Shown one piece after another: positions 44,370 to 56,124 of a stretch of DNA of 64,000 nt (within the stretch, counting starts at the first letter, position 1; each line of letters starts with the position of its first letter). The notes beneath the pieces are model-generated. The model searched no databases and had not been told where the DNA came from. It was given only the letters and a program-made list of their open reading frames with translations. This DNA comes from Arachis hypogaea (taxonomy: Eukaryota > Streptophyta > Magnoliopsida > Fabales > Fabaceae). Position numbers and translations under genes: made by a program. The stretch is taken from contig NC_092048.1 in assembly GCF_003086295.3 (NCBI RefSeq), forward strand, positions 42,160,425 through 42,224,424, written 5' to 3'.

Positions 44370-46670
44370 TCACAGATAATCAGAGCAAGTTTGGAACCTC
44401 CCAACACCAAACTTAGAGTTTGGTTGTGGGGGTTCAACACCAAACTTAGAGTTTGACTGTGGGGGCTTTAGTTGACTCTGCAGTGAGAGAAGCTTTTCAT
44501 GCTTCCTCTCCATGGTTACAGAAGGAGATCCTTGAGTTTTAAATACAAGATTGTCCTCATTCAATTGAAGGATCAATTCTCCTCTGTCCACATCAATCAC
44601 AGCTCTTGCTGTGGCTAGGAAGGGTCTTCCAAGGATGATGAATTCATCCTCATCCTTCCCAGTGTCTAGGATTATGAAATCAGCAGGGATGTAAAGGCCT
44701 TCAACCTTTAATAGTACGTCCTCTACTTGTCCATAAGCCTGTTTTCTTGAGTTGTCTGCCATCTCTAATGAGATTCTAGCAGCTTGCACCTCAAAGATTC
44801 CTAGTTTCTCCATTACAGAGAGTGGCATGAGGTTTATCCCTGACCCAAGGTCACATAGAGCTTTCTCAAAGGTTATGGTGCCTATGGTACAAGGTATTAA
44901 GAACTTTCCAGGATCCTGTTTCTTCTGAGGCAATGTCAGTTGATCCAAATCACTTATTTCATTGGTGAGCAAGGGAGGTTCTTCTTCCCAAGTCTCATTA
45001 CCAAATAATTTGGCATTCAGCTTCATGATTGCACCAAGGTACTTGGCAACTTGCTCTTCAATAACATCTTCATTCTCTTCAGAAGAAGAATACTCATCAA
45101 AGCTCATGAATGGCATAAGGAGGTTCAATGGAATCTCTATGGTCTCTAGATGAGCCTCAGATTCCTTTGATTCCTCAGAGGGAAACTCCTTATTGATCTC
45201 TGGACGTTCCATGAGGCCTTCCTCACTAGGATTCACGTCCTCTCCCTCCCTTACAGGTTCGGCCATGGTAATCAATTCAATGGCCTTGCACTCTCCTTTT
45301 GGATTCTCTTCTATATTGCTTGGGAGAGTACTAGGAGGGATTTCAGTGACCCTTTTACTCAGCTGGCCCACTTGTGCCTCTAAATTTCTAATGGAGGACC
45401 TTGTTTCATTCATGAAACTTAAAGTGGCCTTAGATAGATCAGAGACTATATTTGCTAAGTTAGATGGATTCTGCTCAGAGTTCTCTGTATGTTGCTGAGT
45501 GGATGATGGAAAAGGCTTGCTATTGTTAAACCTATTTCTTCCACCATTGTTAAAGCCTTGTTGAGGCTTTTGTTGATCCTTCCATGAGAGATTTGGGTGA
45601 TTTCTCCATAAGGGATTATAGGTGTTTCCATAGGGTTCACCCATGTAATTCACCTCTGCTATTGCAGGGTTCTCAGGATCATAAGCTTCTTCTTCAGAAG
45701 ATGCCTCTTGAGTACTGTTGGATGCAGCTTGCATTCCATTCAGACTCTGAGAAATCATATTGACTTGCTGAGTCAATATTTTATTCTGAGCCAATATGGA
45801 ATTCAGAGTATCAATTTCAAGAACTCCCTTCTTCTGAGGCATCCCATTACTCACAGGATTTCTCTCAGAAGTGTACATGAACTGGTTATTAGCAACCATG
45901 TCAATGAGTTCTTGAGCTTCTGCAGGCATTTTCTTTAGGTGAATGGATCCACCTGCAGAAGTATCCAACGACATCTTAGCTAATTCAGACAGACCATCAT
46001 AGAATATATCCAGGATGGTCCATTCTGAAAGAATGTCAGAAGGACACTTTTTGGTCAGTTGCTTATATCTCTCCCAAGCTTCATAGAGAGATTCACCTTC
46101 TTTCTGTCTGAAGGTTTGAACATCCACTCTAAGCTTACTAAGATTTTGAGGAGGAAAGAACTTGGCTAAGAAAGCCGTGACCAACTTATCCCAAGAGTTC
46201 AGGCTATCTTTGGGTTGAGAGTCCAACCACGCTCTAGCTCTGTCTCTTACAGCAAACGGAAAAAGCATAAGCCTGTAGACCTCGGGATCAACCCCATTGG
46301 TCTTAACAGTATCACAGATCTGCAAGAATTCAGTTAAGAACTGAAAAGGATCTTCAAATGGAAGTCCATGAAACTTGTAGTTCTGCTGCATCAGAGAAAC
46401 TAATTGAGGTTTCAGCTCAAAATTGTTTGCTCCAATGGCAGGGATGGAGATGCTTCTTCCATGTAAATTGGAATTAGGTGCAGTAAAGTCACCAAGCATC
46501 CTCCTTGCATTATTATTATTTTCGGCTATCATCTCCTCTTCCTGTTTGAAAATTCCTGTAAGGTTGTCTCTGGATTGTTGTATTTTAACTTCTCTTAGTT
46601 TCCTTTTTAGAGTCCTTTCAGGTTCAGGATCTGCTTCAACAAGAATGTTCTTGTCCTTGCTCCTGCTCAT
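44370..46670 (-). CDS. G gag-aspartic protease polyprotein (intact, 766 aa)
   Basis: One uninterrupted frame. The amino terminus MSRSKDKN...EADPEPERTLKRKL is basic. Residues about 85-250 hold the gag core (IGANNFELKPQLV, FHGLPFEDPFQFL, RARAWLDSQPKDSLNSWDKL, FFPPQNLSKLR, YEAWERYKQLTKKCP). A linker rich in Asn/Gln follows, with no clear CCHC knuckle, then RSSIRNLEAQVGQLSKRV. The protease has CDLGSGINLMPLS (Asp607) and IILGRPFLATARAVIDVDRG. The tail carries SKFGV twice, encoded by TCTAAGTTTGGTGTT, which equals the element's polypurine-like motif. Gag and protease would assemble and mature particles; RT and integrase must come from elsewhere. An intact frame in this setting suggests recent activity. 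Confidence 0.93.
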   Translation of the reverse strand: MSRSKDKNILVEADPEPERTLKRKLREVKIQQSRDNLTGIFKQEEEMIAENNNNARRMLGDFTAPNSNLHGRSISIPAIGANNFELKPQLVSLMQQNYKFHGLPFEDPFQFLTEFLQICDTVKTNGVDPEVYRLMLFPFAVRDRARAWLDSQPKDSLNSWDKLVTAFLAKFFPPQNLSKLRVDVQTFRQKEGESLYEAWERYKQLTKKCPSDILSEWTILDIFYDGLSELAKMSLDTSAGGSIHLKKMPAEAQELIDMVANNQFMYTSERNPVSNGMPQKKGVLEIDTLNSILAQNKILTQQVNMISQSLNGMQAASNSTQEASSEEEAYDPENPAIAEVNYMGEPYGNTYNPLWRNHPNLSWKDQQKPQQGFNNGGRNRFNNSKPFPSSTQQHTENSEQNPSNLANIVSDLSKATLSFMNETRSSIRNLEAQVGQLSKRVTEIPPSTLPSNIEENPKGECKAIELITMAEPVREGEDVNPSEEGLMERPEINKEFPSEESKESEAHLETIEIPLNLLMPFMSFDEYSSSEENEDVIEEQVAKYLGAIMKLNAKLFGNETWEEEPPLLTNEISDLDQLTLPQKKQDPGKFLIPCTIGTITFEKALCDLGSGINLMPLSVMEKLGIFEVQAARISLEMADNSRKQAYGQVEDVLLKVEGLYIPADFIILDTGKDEDEFIILGRPFLATARAVIDVDRGELILQLNEDNLVFKTQGSPSVTMERKHEKLLSLQSQLKPPQSNSKFGVEPPQPNSKFGVGRFQTCSDYL

Positions 46671-48401
46671 ATAAAAAAGAAGAAAACAGAAAATAATAGG
46701 GATCCTCTTTGCCTCAGTAGGGAGAGATTCCTTTGTGTGAGTAGAAGAAGAAAAGAATGTAATGTAAAGAAGAGAAGAGGAAAAACTCGAACACAGAGAG
46801 GGAGGTGGTGTTCGAATTTTTGGATGGAAGAGAAGTGTTAGTAGATGAATAAATAAATAGAAGGAGATGAGGGAGAGAATTTCGAAATTTAATTAAAATA
46901 AAAATTAAAATTAAAAGTTAGATTTCGAAAATTAAAGTTGAAATTAAATTAAAATTAAAACAATTAGTTAATTAAAAAGGAATTTTGAAAAAGGAGAGGG
47001 AGAATTTTCGAAAATAAGAGAGAGAGGATTAGTTAGGTAGTTTTGAAAAAGATATGATTGAAACAAAAAGATAAGATTGATTGAAAAAGTTTTGAAATTT
47101 GTTTTTGAAAAAGATATGATTGAAATTTAAAAAGATATGATTGAAACAAAAAGATAAGATTTGAAAATCAACTTTAAAAAGATAAGAAGTTAGAAAAGAT
47201 TTTGAAATTGAATTTGAAAAAGATATGATTGAAATTTTAATTTGAAAAAGATTTGAAAAGAAAATTAAAAAGATTTGATTTTGGAAACTAAAGTTGATTA
47301 CTTGACTAACAAGAAACTACAAAGATATGATTCTATAGTTTAAAGATTGAATCTTTCTTAATAAGCAAGTAACAACTTGAAATTTTTCAATCAATCATAT
47401 TAATGTTAGTAAAGACTTTGAAAATTAAGAAATAAAATAAAAAAAGATTTTGAAAATCAAATTTAAAAAGTTTTCGAAAATATGAAGGTAAAATGAAAAA
47501 GATTTGATTTTTAAAAAAGATTTTGAAAAGATAAGATTTTTAAATTGAAAATTTGATTTGATTCATAAGAAACAATTAAATTTAAAAACTTTTTGACTAA
47601 ATCAAATCATATTTTCGAAAATTTTGAGTAAAATAAGGAAAAGATATATTTTTTTATTTTTGAATTTTTAATGATGAAAGAGAAAAACACAAAATTGACA
47701 CAAAACATAGAAATTATGAATCAAAACAACTAATGCATGCAAGAACACTTTGAATGTCAAGATGAACACCAAGAACTTATTTTTGAAAATTTTTAAGAAA
47801 AGAAAAACATGCTAGACACCAAACTTAGAAATTTTCAAACTTTAGAAACTAACAAATTAAAAATGCATATAAAAAACAAAAAAAGACACAAAACAAGAAA
47901 ATATGAAGATCAAACAAGAAGACTTACCAAGAACAACTTGAAGATCATGAAGAACACTATGAATGTATGAATTTTCGAAAATTTTTTAGAAAAGATAAAA
48001 AATATGCAATTGACACCAAACTTAAAAATTGACTCAAGACTCAAACAAACAACATAAAATATTTTTTATTTTAATGATTTTATTAATTTTTTTTGGATTT
48101 TTTTTTTTTGAAAATATATAGGGAAAAGGAAGCAATGAATTCAAAGTCCTCAATCAAGATTCCAGGAATCATACCAGGTTAGTCTAAAGCTTGATGGCCA
48201 GCCAAACTTCAGCATACCATTTTGAAACTTTATAATTCATTCTTAAAAATTTTAAAATAATTTTCGAAAACAAAGGGAAAAAATTTCTTTTTGAAAGATT
48301 TTTGAAGAAATTTTTTTTTTGAAATAAAATGCTTAAACATAAAATAAAATTACCTAATCTGAGCAACAAGATGAACCGTCAGTTGTCCAAACTCGAACAA
48401 T
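46671..48401 (-). other. G 5' leader, 1.7 kb, purine-rich
   Basis: Non-coding on the transcribed strand. Many runs of GAAAAAGAT(A/T)TGA-type sequence, and ACACCAAACTTA at 47,817 and 48,014, the complement of the polypurine-like TAAGTTTGGTGT. A long leader with repeated short motifs also occurs in Y. Confidence 0.6.
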
Positions 48402-48418
48402 CCCCGGCAACGGCGCCA
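48402..48418 (-). promoter_or_regulatory. G primer binding site (perfect tRNA-Asp)
   Basis: CCCCGGCAACGGCGCCA matches all 17 bases of the recalled plant tRNA-Asp(GUC) 3' end; 6 bases from the LTR. Confidence 0.88.
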
Positions 48419-48424
48419 AAAACT

Positions 48425-50073
48425 TGGTGTGCGAAATCGTGATCATTCCATTCCTTGGTGACGGCGCTAAAAACTCAATACGCACGTTCATGATCTTATA
48501 TCTGTTTCACAACTTCGTACAACTAACCAGCAAGTGCACTGGGTCGTCCAAGTAATAAACCTTACGTGAGTAAGGGTCGATCCCACGGAGATTGTCGGCT
48601 TGAAGCAAGCTATGGTCACCTTGTAAATCTCAGTCAGGCGGATTCAAATGTATTAAGAGATTATAGTGGATGAAAATAAATAAAATATAAAATAGGATAG
48701 TGGTACTTATGTAATTCATTGGTGAGAATTTCAGATAAGCGTATAGAGATGCTTTCGTTCCTCTGATCTCTACTTTCCTGCTGTCTTCATCCAATCAATC
48801 CTACTCCTTTCCATGGCAAGTTGTATGTTGGGCATCACCGTTGTCAATGGCTACTTCCCGTCCTCTCAGTGAAAATGGTCCAAGATGCTCTGTCACGGCA
48901 CGGCTATTCATCTGTCGGTTCTCGATCATACTGGAATAGGATCCATTGATCCTTTTGCGTCTGTCACTACGCCCAGCACTCGCGAGTTTTAAGCTCGTCA
49001 CAACCATCCCTTCCCAGATCCTACTCGGAATACCACAGACAAGGTTTAGACTTTCCGGATCTCAGGAATGGCCATCCATGGGTTCTAACTTATACCACGA
49101 AGACACTAATAACTCGGACTTGGTCCCCTGTAATAGATATCAAAGAGATATCCATTCAGTCTACGGTAGAACAGAAGTGGTTGTCAGGCACGCGTTCATA
49201 AGTTGAGAATGATGATGACTGTCACGATCATCACATCCATCATAGTGAAGTACGAATGAATATCTTAGAAGCGGAATAAGTTGAATTGAATAGAAAAACA
49301 GTAGTACTTTGCATTAATCTTTGAGGAACAGCAGAGCTCCATACCTTAATCTATGGTGTGTAGAAACTCTACCGTTGAAAATACATAAGTGATAAGGTCC
49401 AGGCATGGCCAAATGGCTAGCCTCCAAACGTGATCTAAAGATCAAAAGATAATCCAAAGATGTAAATACAATAGTAAAAAGTCCTATTTATACTAAACTA
49501 GTTACTAGGGTTTACAGAAATAAGTAAATGACGTAGAAATCCACTTCCGGGGCCCACTTGGTGTGTTCTTGGGCTGAGCTTGAAGTTTACACGTGGAGAG
49601 GTCATTCTTGGAGTTGAACTCCAGTTTGTAACGTGTTTCTGGCATTGAACTCCACTTTGCAACTTGTTTCTGGCGCTGTACGCCAGACTGCAGCATGGAA
49701 CTGGCGTTGAACGCCAGTTTGCGTCGTCTAAACTCGGGCAAAGTATAGACTATTATATATTACTGGAAAGCCCTGGATGTCTACTTTCCAACGCAATTAG
49801 AAGTGCGCCATTTAGAGTTCTGTAGCTCCAGGAGTGTAGGGAGTCCAACAGCATCTGCAGTCCTTCTTCAACCTCTGAATTTGATTTTTGCTCAAGTCCC
49901 TCAATTTCAGCCAGAAATTACCTGAAATCATAGAAAAACACATAAACTCATAGTAAAGTTCAGAAATGTGAATTTTAATTAAAAACTAATAAAAATATAC
50001 TAAAAACTAACTAAATCATACTGAAAACTATGTAAAAACAATGCCAAAAAGCGTATAAATTATCCGCTCATCA
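48425..50073 (-). repeat. G 5' LTR
   Basis: Partner of 40,620-42,286. It has an indel of about 18 bases near 49,830 relative to the other copy, the phased array at 49,608-49,717 and TATA box at 49,485-49,492. Confidence 0.93.
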
Positions 50074-50704
50074 GCCGTGATAGTAGCTAATGGTTCCGCT
50101 TCTATCCATTTGGTGAAGTAGTCCACTCCGGCGATGAGGTACTTAACTTGTCCAGCGGCTTAGGGAAAAGTCCGAGTAGGTCCAACCCCAATTTCGCAAA
50201 AGGCCATGGAGAGGTTATGCTAATGAGTTCTTCTGGGGGAGCAATTCGGAAGTTGGCATGCATCTGGCAAGGTGGACATTTTCTGACAAAGTCGGTCACA
50301 TCTTTTTGTAAGGTAGGCCAAAAGAATCTGGCTCGGATCACTTTTCTAGCTAGGGACCGAGCTCCAAGATGGTTTTCACATATGCCATTATGCACTTCTT
50401 CCAAGACCTCTTCAGTTTTGCAGGTCGGAACACATTTCAGCAAGGGTGTGGACACTCCCCTTCTATAAAGGGCATTATGTACTAATGTGCAGTTTTGTAT
50501 TTCCCTCTGAATTCTTTTAGCCTCCTTTTGCTCCTCATGAAGGATTTTGAATTCAAGATATTCGATAAAGGGAGTCATCCGCCCGAGGTTTAAATTGGAG
50601 ATAGATAGAACGTCCGACTTGTTATCCGATTTGATAACTGATGGCTCCTTGGGAGTTTTTTGTATCAGGCTTCTGTTATTTTCTCCTGATTTGATGCTTG
50701 CCAA
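50074..50704 (-). pseudogene. V integrase, amino half (zinc finger and first catalytic Asp)
   Basis: HNGICENHLGARSLARKVI with RFFWPTLQKDVTDF and VRKCPPCQMHA form the H2C2 zinc finger. WPFAKLGLDLLGLFPKP contains the first catalytic Asp. After a frame change the translation reads FTKWIEAEPLATIT up to the G insertion. Confidence 0.85.
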
Positions 50705-50749
50705 TTTAGAAAGGGCATCTGCCCTACTATTAAATTCTCGAGTTATATG

Positions 50750-51600
50750 TCAGACCTCTGTCTCGAGAAATTGTTGAAGTTGCTCAAGTGTTTTCTCTAA
50801 GTATCTCTTCATATTAGGATCTTTTGTCTGATATTCTCCATTGATTTGAGAAGTCACTATTTGAGAGTCACTAAAGACTACCACTTTGGTCACTCTGACT
50901 TCTTTGGCGAGTTTTAAGGCTGCAATCATGGCTTCATACTTAGCTTGGTTATTGGAAGCGGGGAATTCAAATTTCAGGGAAAGCTCTATTTGAGTCCCTT
51001 CTTCATTGACCAGGATGATGCCAACACCACTTCCGACCTTATCGGAATATACATCTACATAGAGATTCCAGGTCGTAGAGGTTTCAGCCTTGTCACCTGT
51101 GTATTCTGCTACAAAGTCGGTAAGGCATTGAGCCTTGATGGCCATCTGAGTTTCATATATTAAGTCGAACTCGGACAGTTCTATGGCCCATTGTACCATC
51201 CGACCTGCTATATCTGCTTTCTAGAGGATTTGCTTCATGGGTTGGTTTGTCCAAACTCTTATGGTGTGCACCTGGAAGTAAGGTCGAAGCCTCCTAGATG
51301 CTAGGATTAAAGCGTATGCACTATTTTTTGATACCTTAACTCTAGTCCTTGTAAGACTTTACTAGTGAAATAGATGGAATGTTGTCCGACCTCGTCTTCT
51401 CGTATTATAGTTGAAGCTACTGCCTTATCCGCTACGGCTAAGTACAATACAAGCTCTTCTCTTGCTTTTGGCCGAGTAAGGATGGGTGGTTAATTTAAAA
51501 AATTCTTGAACTCTTGAAAAGCTTCTTCACATTCAGGAGTCCATTCAAATTGGCATCCTTTTTTGAGCAGCGAAAAAAGGGGGTAAGGATCTTAGGGCTG
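50750..51600 (-). pseudogene. V dual RNase H region
   Basis: The upstream remnant (about 51,330-51,480) reads LVLYLAVADKAVASTIIRED, the usual gypsy RNase H. The downstream open piece (51,199-50,750) contains WNLYVDVYSDKVGSGVGIIL, FEFPASNNQAKYEAMIAALK and VVVFSDSQIV, a second, archaeal-type RNase H with its Asp, Glu and Asp. Two RNase H domains in series are characteristic of the Tat lineage (work of Ustyantsev and colleagues). This supports the assignment of V. Confidence 0.78.
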
Positions 51601-51803
51601 ATCCTGCCAAAAATCTAGATAAGGCTGCAAGTTGGCCATTCAGCTGTTGAACTTCTTTCAAACAGGTCGGCTCATATCCAAGATCGCTCTACACTTGTCA
51701 GGGTTAGCTTCAATTCCCCTTTGTGTGAGCATGAATCCCAAAAAATTTTCTACTTCTAATGCGAAGGTACATTTTGTGGGATTCAATCTTATCCCATGCT
51801 TCC

Positions 51804-52755
51804 TTATGGTGCCGAAGACTTGCGAGAGATCGGACAGGAGAGTTGCTTCATCCTTGGTTTCACCAACATGTCATCCACATATACCTCGATTAAGCTTCCA
51901 AGGTAGGGTGCAAACATCTTGTTCATCAATCTCTGATATATGGCACCTACATTTTTTAATCCAAATGGCATGACCACATAACAATAATTCGCTCTTGGCA
52001 TGATGAATGATGTTTTCTCCTGGTCCGACATGAACATCGGGATTTGATTGTATCCCGAGTATGCATCCATAAGAGATAAGTATTGGTATCCTGAGGAGAA
52101 ATCTACTAAAGCATCAATATTGGAAAGAGGATATGGATATTTTGGACATGCTTTATTGAGGTCGGTGTTGTCAACACACATCCTCTACTTCCCATTTTGC
52201 TTTTTAACTAACACCACATTTGCCAACCATGATGGGTATTTGACTTCTCTGATGAACTCGGCTTCTAGCAGCACTTGTACATGTTCTTCGACCACTTGAG
52301 CTCGTTCAAGCCCGAGTTTGCGCCTTCTTTGTTGAATAGTTTAGGATCCCGGGTACACTGCTAGCTTGTGTGTCATGAGTTCGGGGTCAATTCTGGGCAT
52401 GTTGGCTGCTCTCCAAGTGAAGAGGTCAGAATTCTCTTGTAGGATTTTGATGAGTGCTTTCTTCAAATCTACCCTCATATTTACTCCTATGTTAGTAGAT
52501 TTTTCAACTTCTTCTCCGATTTGCACTTCTTCTGTCTTCCCTTCAGGTTATGGTCGTAGATCATCTCTTTCTCGGATTCCTCCAAGCTCAATCGAATTGA
52601 CTTCTTTACCTTTACCCCATAGATTCAAGCTTTCATTGTAACATTTTCTTGTCAGCTTTTGATCCCGCTTGATGATAGCAATTCTTTCCTGTGTTGGGAA
52701 TTTCATGCAAAGGTGAGGAGTGGAGACAACTACCCCTAATCGATTCAGGGTCGTC
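51804..52755 (-). pseudogene. V reverse transcriptase (broken)
   Basis: From 52,740 downward: linker motifs KCYNESLNLWGKGKEVNSIE and DLFTWRAANMPRIDPELM (as in W), then MCVDNTDLNKACPKYPYPLS, LSLMDAYSGYNQIPM, MPFGLKNVGAIYQRLMNKMF and the active site YVDDMLVK. A one-base deletion near 51,870, right after the active site, shifts the frame. Stops at 52,341 and 52,548 also interrupt. Confidence 0.85.
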
Positions 52756-54438
52756 TGATACAAGGATTTATACCGGTTTGGAATTCCACAAAATAATTTC
52801 GTTGTTAGTATAGTCCAAACCAATAGACAATCCTCAAATCAAATCAAAATTATGGTTTTGTCACAAAGAACAAACTCCAAATAATAATTAACCGAAGTAT
52901 TTAGACTCTGGGTCGTCTCCCTAGGATTGCAATAAAGTGTATGCATATTGGCTATGGAGGGGTAAAAGGGAGTTTGGTTGATAAAAGGGCTATAAAATAA
53001 AAGGGCAAGAATTTAAACGACAAAGAGAGTAAATCAAGCAAATAACTAAAGAAAGCAAGTAGTAAAGAGAGACATTCATGGCAAGGGTTGAAATCGTAGG
53101 CTTTCTATCCTAGTCATACAATGATTAATTCATCTTATCTAGTCAACTCCAACAAATGAAAGAAGGTAGCATGCCATCTTCACATAGGGAGAATGTCAAA
53201 CAAGACTAATCAATCATATTACAATAATAAACAAAAATTTATCTCATTACGTCATCCCCGAAGATGGAAGAAGGTATCACATTATCTTCACACTCGAATA
53301 AAGTCTAACAAGACTAGCTAATCTCAATCCAAATATCCTAATCAACTCACTAAGTGTATTAGCAAGAGATTAGAGTTAATGGAAACAATACTAGCAAACA
53401 ACTCTAGATCACCAACATAGTTGGGTTTTCATGACTTAAGATTGCTTAATTACTCTTTCCAAGCCAAGAATGCTCAAAATCTACTCTAAAGCCCAACCAA
53501 GCATTTTGTCAAACACTTGGTTAGTAATAAAGGGAAGCATGGTAAATATGCAAGAATAATAAAATCTAACGACTACCAATTGCAAGGAAAGTAAATCAAC
53601 AATTTAATTCATCAATGAAAGAAACATCAACATCAAATTGCATTAAATGTAAACCAATCCAACATGAGTTCATCATCACAAAAGAAAGCAAAATGAGAAA
53701 TTAACATTACAACTAAGGAAATCAAGATGTAGAAATGAGAAATTATAAAAGAAACAAGATGAAATCAAGTAATTAACTCAAGATCTAAGATAATCTACCC
53801 TAATCCTAACCTAATTCTAGAGAGAAGAGGGAGCTTCTCTCTCTAGAAAACTAACTAAATGCTTATGTTGACTAACTAATTGCTCCCCCTTTGCTTGGAC
53901 TTCAATTCTGCATGAAATACACTCAGAAACAAGTTAGATTTGGGCCTGGGCAGCTCAGAAATCACCCCCCAGCGTTTTGCCTTTAAGTGGGTCACGTGCT
54001 AGTATCAGCACGTACGCGCCATGTGCGCGTGCGCGTTGATTGGCTGTTTCTTCACCCGCACGTACGTGGCATGTGCGCATGCGCGTCCTTATGTGAAATC
54101 ACTTTTGCGCGCGCACCTTGTACACGTGCGCGCCCATTGATGCATTCCCAATCTTTGTTTCTTCATGCATTCTCCACTTTGTGTGCTTTTCTCTTCATTT
54201 CTCCAATCCAATACTTGCCTTATGAACCTGAAATCACTTAACAAACACATCAAGGCATCGAATGGAATTAAAGTGGATTAAAATCACCGATTTAAGGGCC
54301 TAAAAAGCATGTTTTCACAGTTAAGCACAAATCAAGGGAGAATTACAAAACCATGCTATTTCATTGAATAAATGTGGGAAAAAGTGATAAAATCCCTTAA
54401 AATAAGCACAAGATAAACCACGAAATCGGAGTTTATCA
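52756..54438 (-). repeat. Z 3' LTR
   Basis: TGATACAAGG...GAGTTTATCA, 1,683 bases. It has 16-17 bases (GCTATAAAATAAAAGG) near 52,990 that are missing from the 5' LTR at about 62,580. CpG-rich array at 53,990-54,135. Confidence 0.92.
53990..54135. repeat. CpG-rich array in Z 3' LTR
   Basis: CACGTACGCGCC, ATGTGCGCGTGCGCGT, GCGCGCGCACC and similar; counterpart at 63,560-63,715. The short plus-strand frames here are artefacts. Confidence 0.8.
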
Positions 54439-54456
54439 AATCTCCCCACACTTAAA
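54439..54456 (-). promoter_or_regulatory. Z polypurine tract
   Basis: The minus strand reads AAGTGTGGGGAGATT against the LTR start TGATAAACTCC. Confidence 0.8.
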
Positions 54457-56092
54457 CTAAGCATGTCCTCATGCTAAAATCAAGAAAGAAGTAAAGGGTA
54501 TCAACATTTATTCAATGCAAACTAACTAAATGCAATCTACCTATATGCACCTATTTACATGAATGCAACGGCTTAGTCAAAATAAATCAATCTCCAAGAA
54601 TACATGTGCAAGCACAAGGGCTAAGGCAATAGCAATCAAAGCAAACCCACAATTGGATTGAATCATTGGAATATTTTATAAACTTGCAAGAAAAGATGAT
54701 CCTGGGTGGAAACATGTAATTGAGCGATCGAACCCTCGCCGGATGTATATCCACTCTAGGCACTCAAGTGTATGGGATTGATTCACTCAATTCTCCCCCA
54801 ATCATGCTTTCTAAGATTTGTTTTTCATCTAACAATCAAAAATTACTTTATGCATGCATACAAATATCATGAGGGCTTTCCCATAGGTTGTAATGGGGCT
54901 AGGGTCAAGGTAGGATGCATATGGTCAAGTGAGTTTGAGATTTGGATCCTTGATTAACTTAAACTTCCCACCTAACTTATAACAACCTATACAATTCTAA
55001 ACAAACTTAACTACCCATTCTTCACTTTACTCACACTCATGTATTCTCTTTCGATCACCACACATATGCATTGATTTTTATTGAACCTTGACTTTGGGGC
55101 ATTTTTGTCCCCTTTTTATTGCAAATTTTTCTATATTTTTTTAACTAAAATATGTACAAGAACATCAATGCATATGATTTACAGATGATTAATACATGAG
55201 TATGTACCCAATTCTAAAATTTTCAACAAAAACACACACACACACACTTTTATCTCTACCCAATGTACCCAACTTTCCCAAAATTAAATGATGAACATTC
55301 TCACTGGCCTAAGCTAATCAAAGATCCAAACAAGGAACATTTATTGTTTTTTCACTTAGGCTTGTAATGTGCTATAATTAAGAACAAATAGGTTAAGCAT
55401 AGGCTCAAAATTGGCTAGCAATGGAAGATAAAATGTTGGCTATTTGGGTAAGTGAGCTAACTGAAACAATGGCCTCAAACATATAAATGCATGTATACAC
55501 AAAATAATGGACATAAAGAATCAAACAAATCAAGGATTACAATCATAGAAGGAGAATAATTCACACAAGAATGAAAATAAGTGGTTATATGATGTAACCA
55601 CACAATTAGGCTCAAAACTCTCATGCTTGTGTTCTTAGCTCAAAACATGATCCACAAAGTGTATTAATCAAGCAAGTTCTAAAAAACAATTTTCAACCAA
55701 TTGGAGTGGTGCTCTAGAAATGGAATTCTTGGAAATTTTTCATCATATTGACTAAGCTTATTCTAATGCAAGGTTGTGATTTAGAAAATTTTAAAAATTT
55801 TCCCTAGTTTACCCCCCTTTTTAATCAAAATATAATCCTTATACAAAAAGGGTCAACTAGGTTTTAACAATCCAAAATATTTTTCTAATCACAATCAAAA
55901 GCCAAAATGCAATATATACATCTATAATAAAGGTGCGCAACAACCAAAATAAGAGTATCCACAATAGCAAATATGTACAATAATCCCAAAATGATCTCAA
56001 AGATAAAGTGCGAAATAAAATAAGGTAGCAGAAACTAGAGATAAATGTCTGAAAATTCACCACATAAATGCTATTCACCGGTCACGAACGGT
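54457..56092 (-). other. Z long 3' non-coding region, related to A
   Basis: 1.6 kb without ORFs. It aligns in blocks to 15,503-16,921 of A, including a (CA) repeat near 55,240 not present in A. Confidence 0.7.
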
Positions 56093-56110
56093 GACCTCCC
56101 CACACTTTAG
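56093..56110 (-). promoter_or_regulatory. Internal polypurine-like site in Z
   Basis: CTAAAGTGTGGGGAGGTC on the minus strand, only 15-20 bases after the last stop of the env-position frame. Same layout as A 16,922-16,938. Confidence 0.65.
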
Positions 56111-56124
56111 GATGAAGCATCGTC

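Larger units (their letters stand above)
40620..50073 (-). mobile_element. Element G: complete non-autonomous gag-protease LTR retrotransposon
   Basis: A 9.45-kb element with LTRs 40,620-42,286 and 48,425-50,073 (TGGTGTG...CTCATCA), a perfect tRNA-Asp primer site and the 5-bp TSD GCCGT on both sides. It encodes one intact gag-protease ORF but has no RT, RNase H or integrase in its 6.1-kb interior, so it must borrow these from a partner. By eye the LTRs differ at about 50 of 1,650 sites, roughly 97% identical. The gag type and three structural features it shares with A (two-hairpin motif, palindrome arrays, second polypurine-like site) place it near the Athila lineage. Confidence 0.92.
50074..52755 (-). 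mobile_element. Element V, middle part (RT, RNase H, integrase start)
   Basis: Continuation of V to the right of G, cut again at 52,755/52,756 by Z. TCGTC (52,751-52,755) is the expected 5-bp target site of Z; its partner lies beyond the window. Confidence 0.85.
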
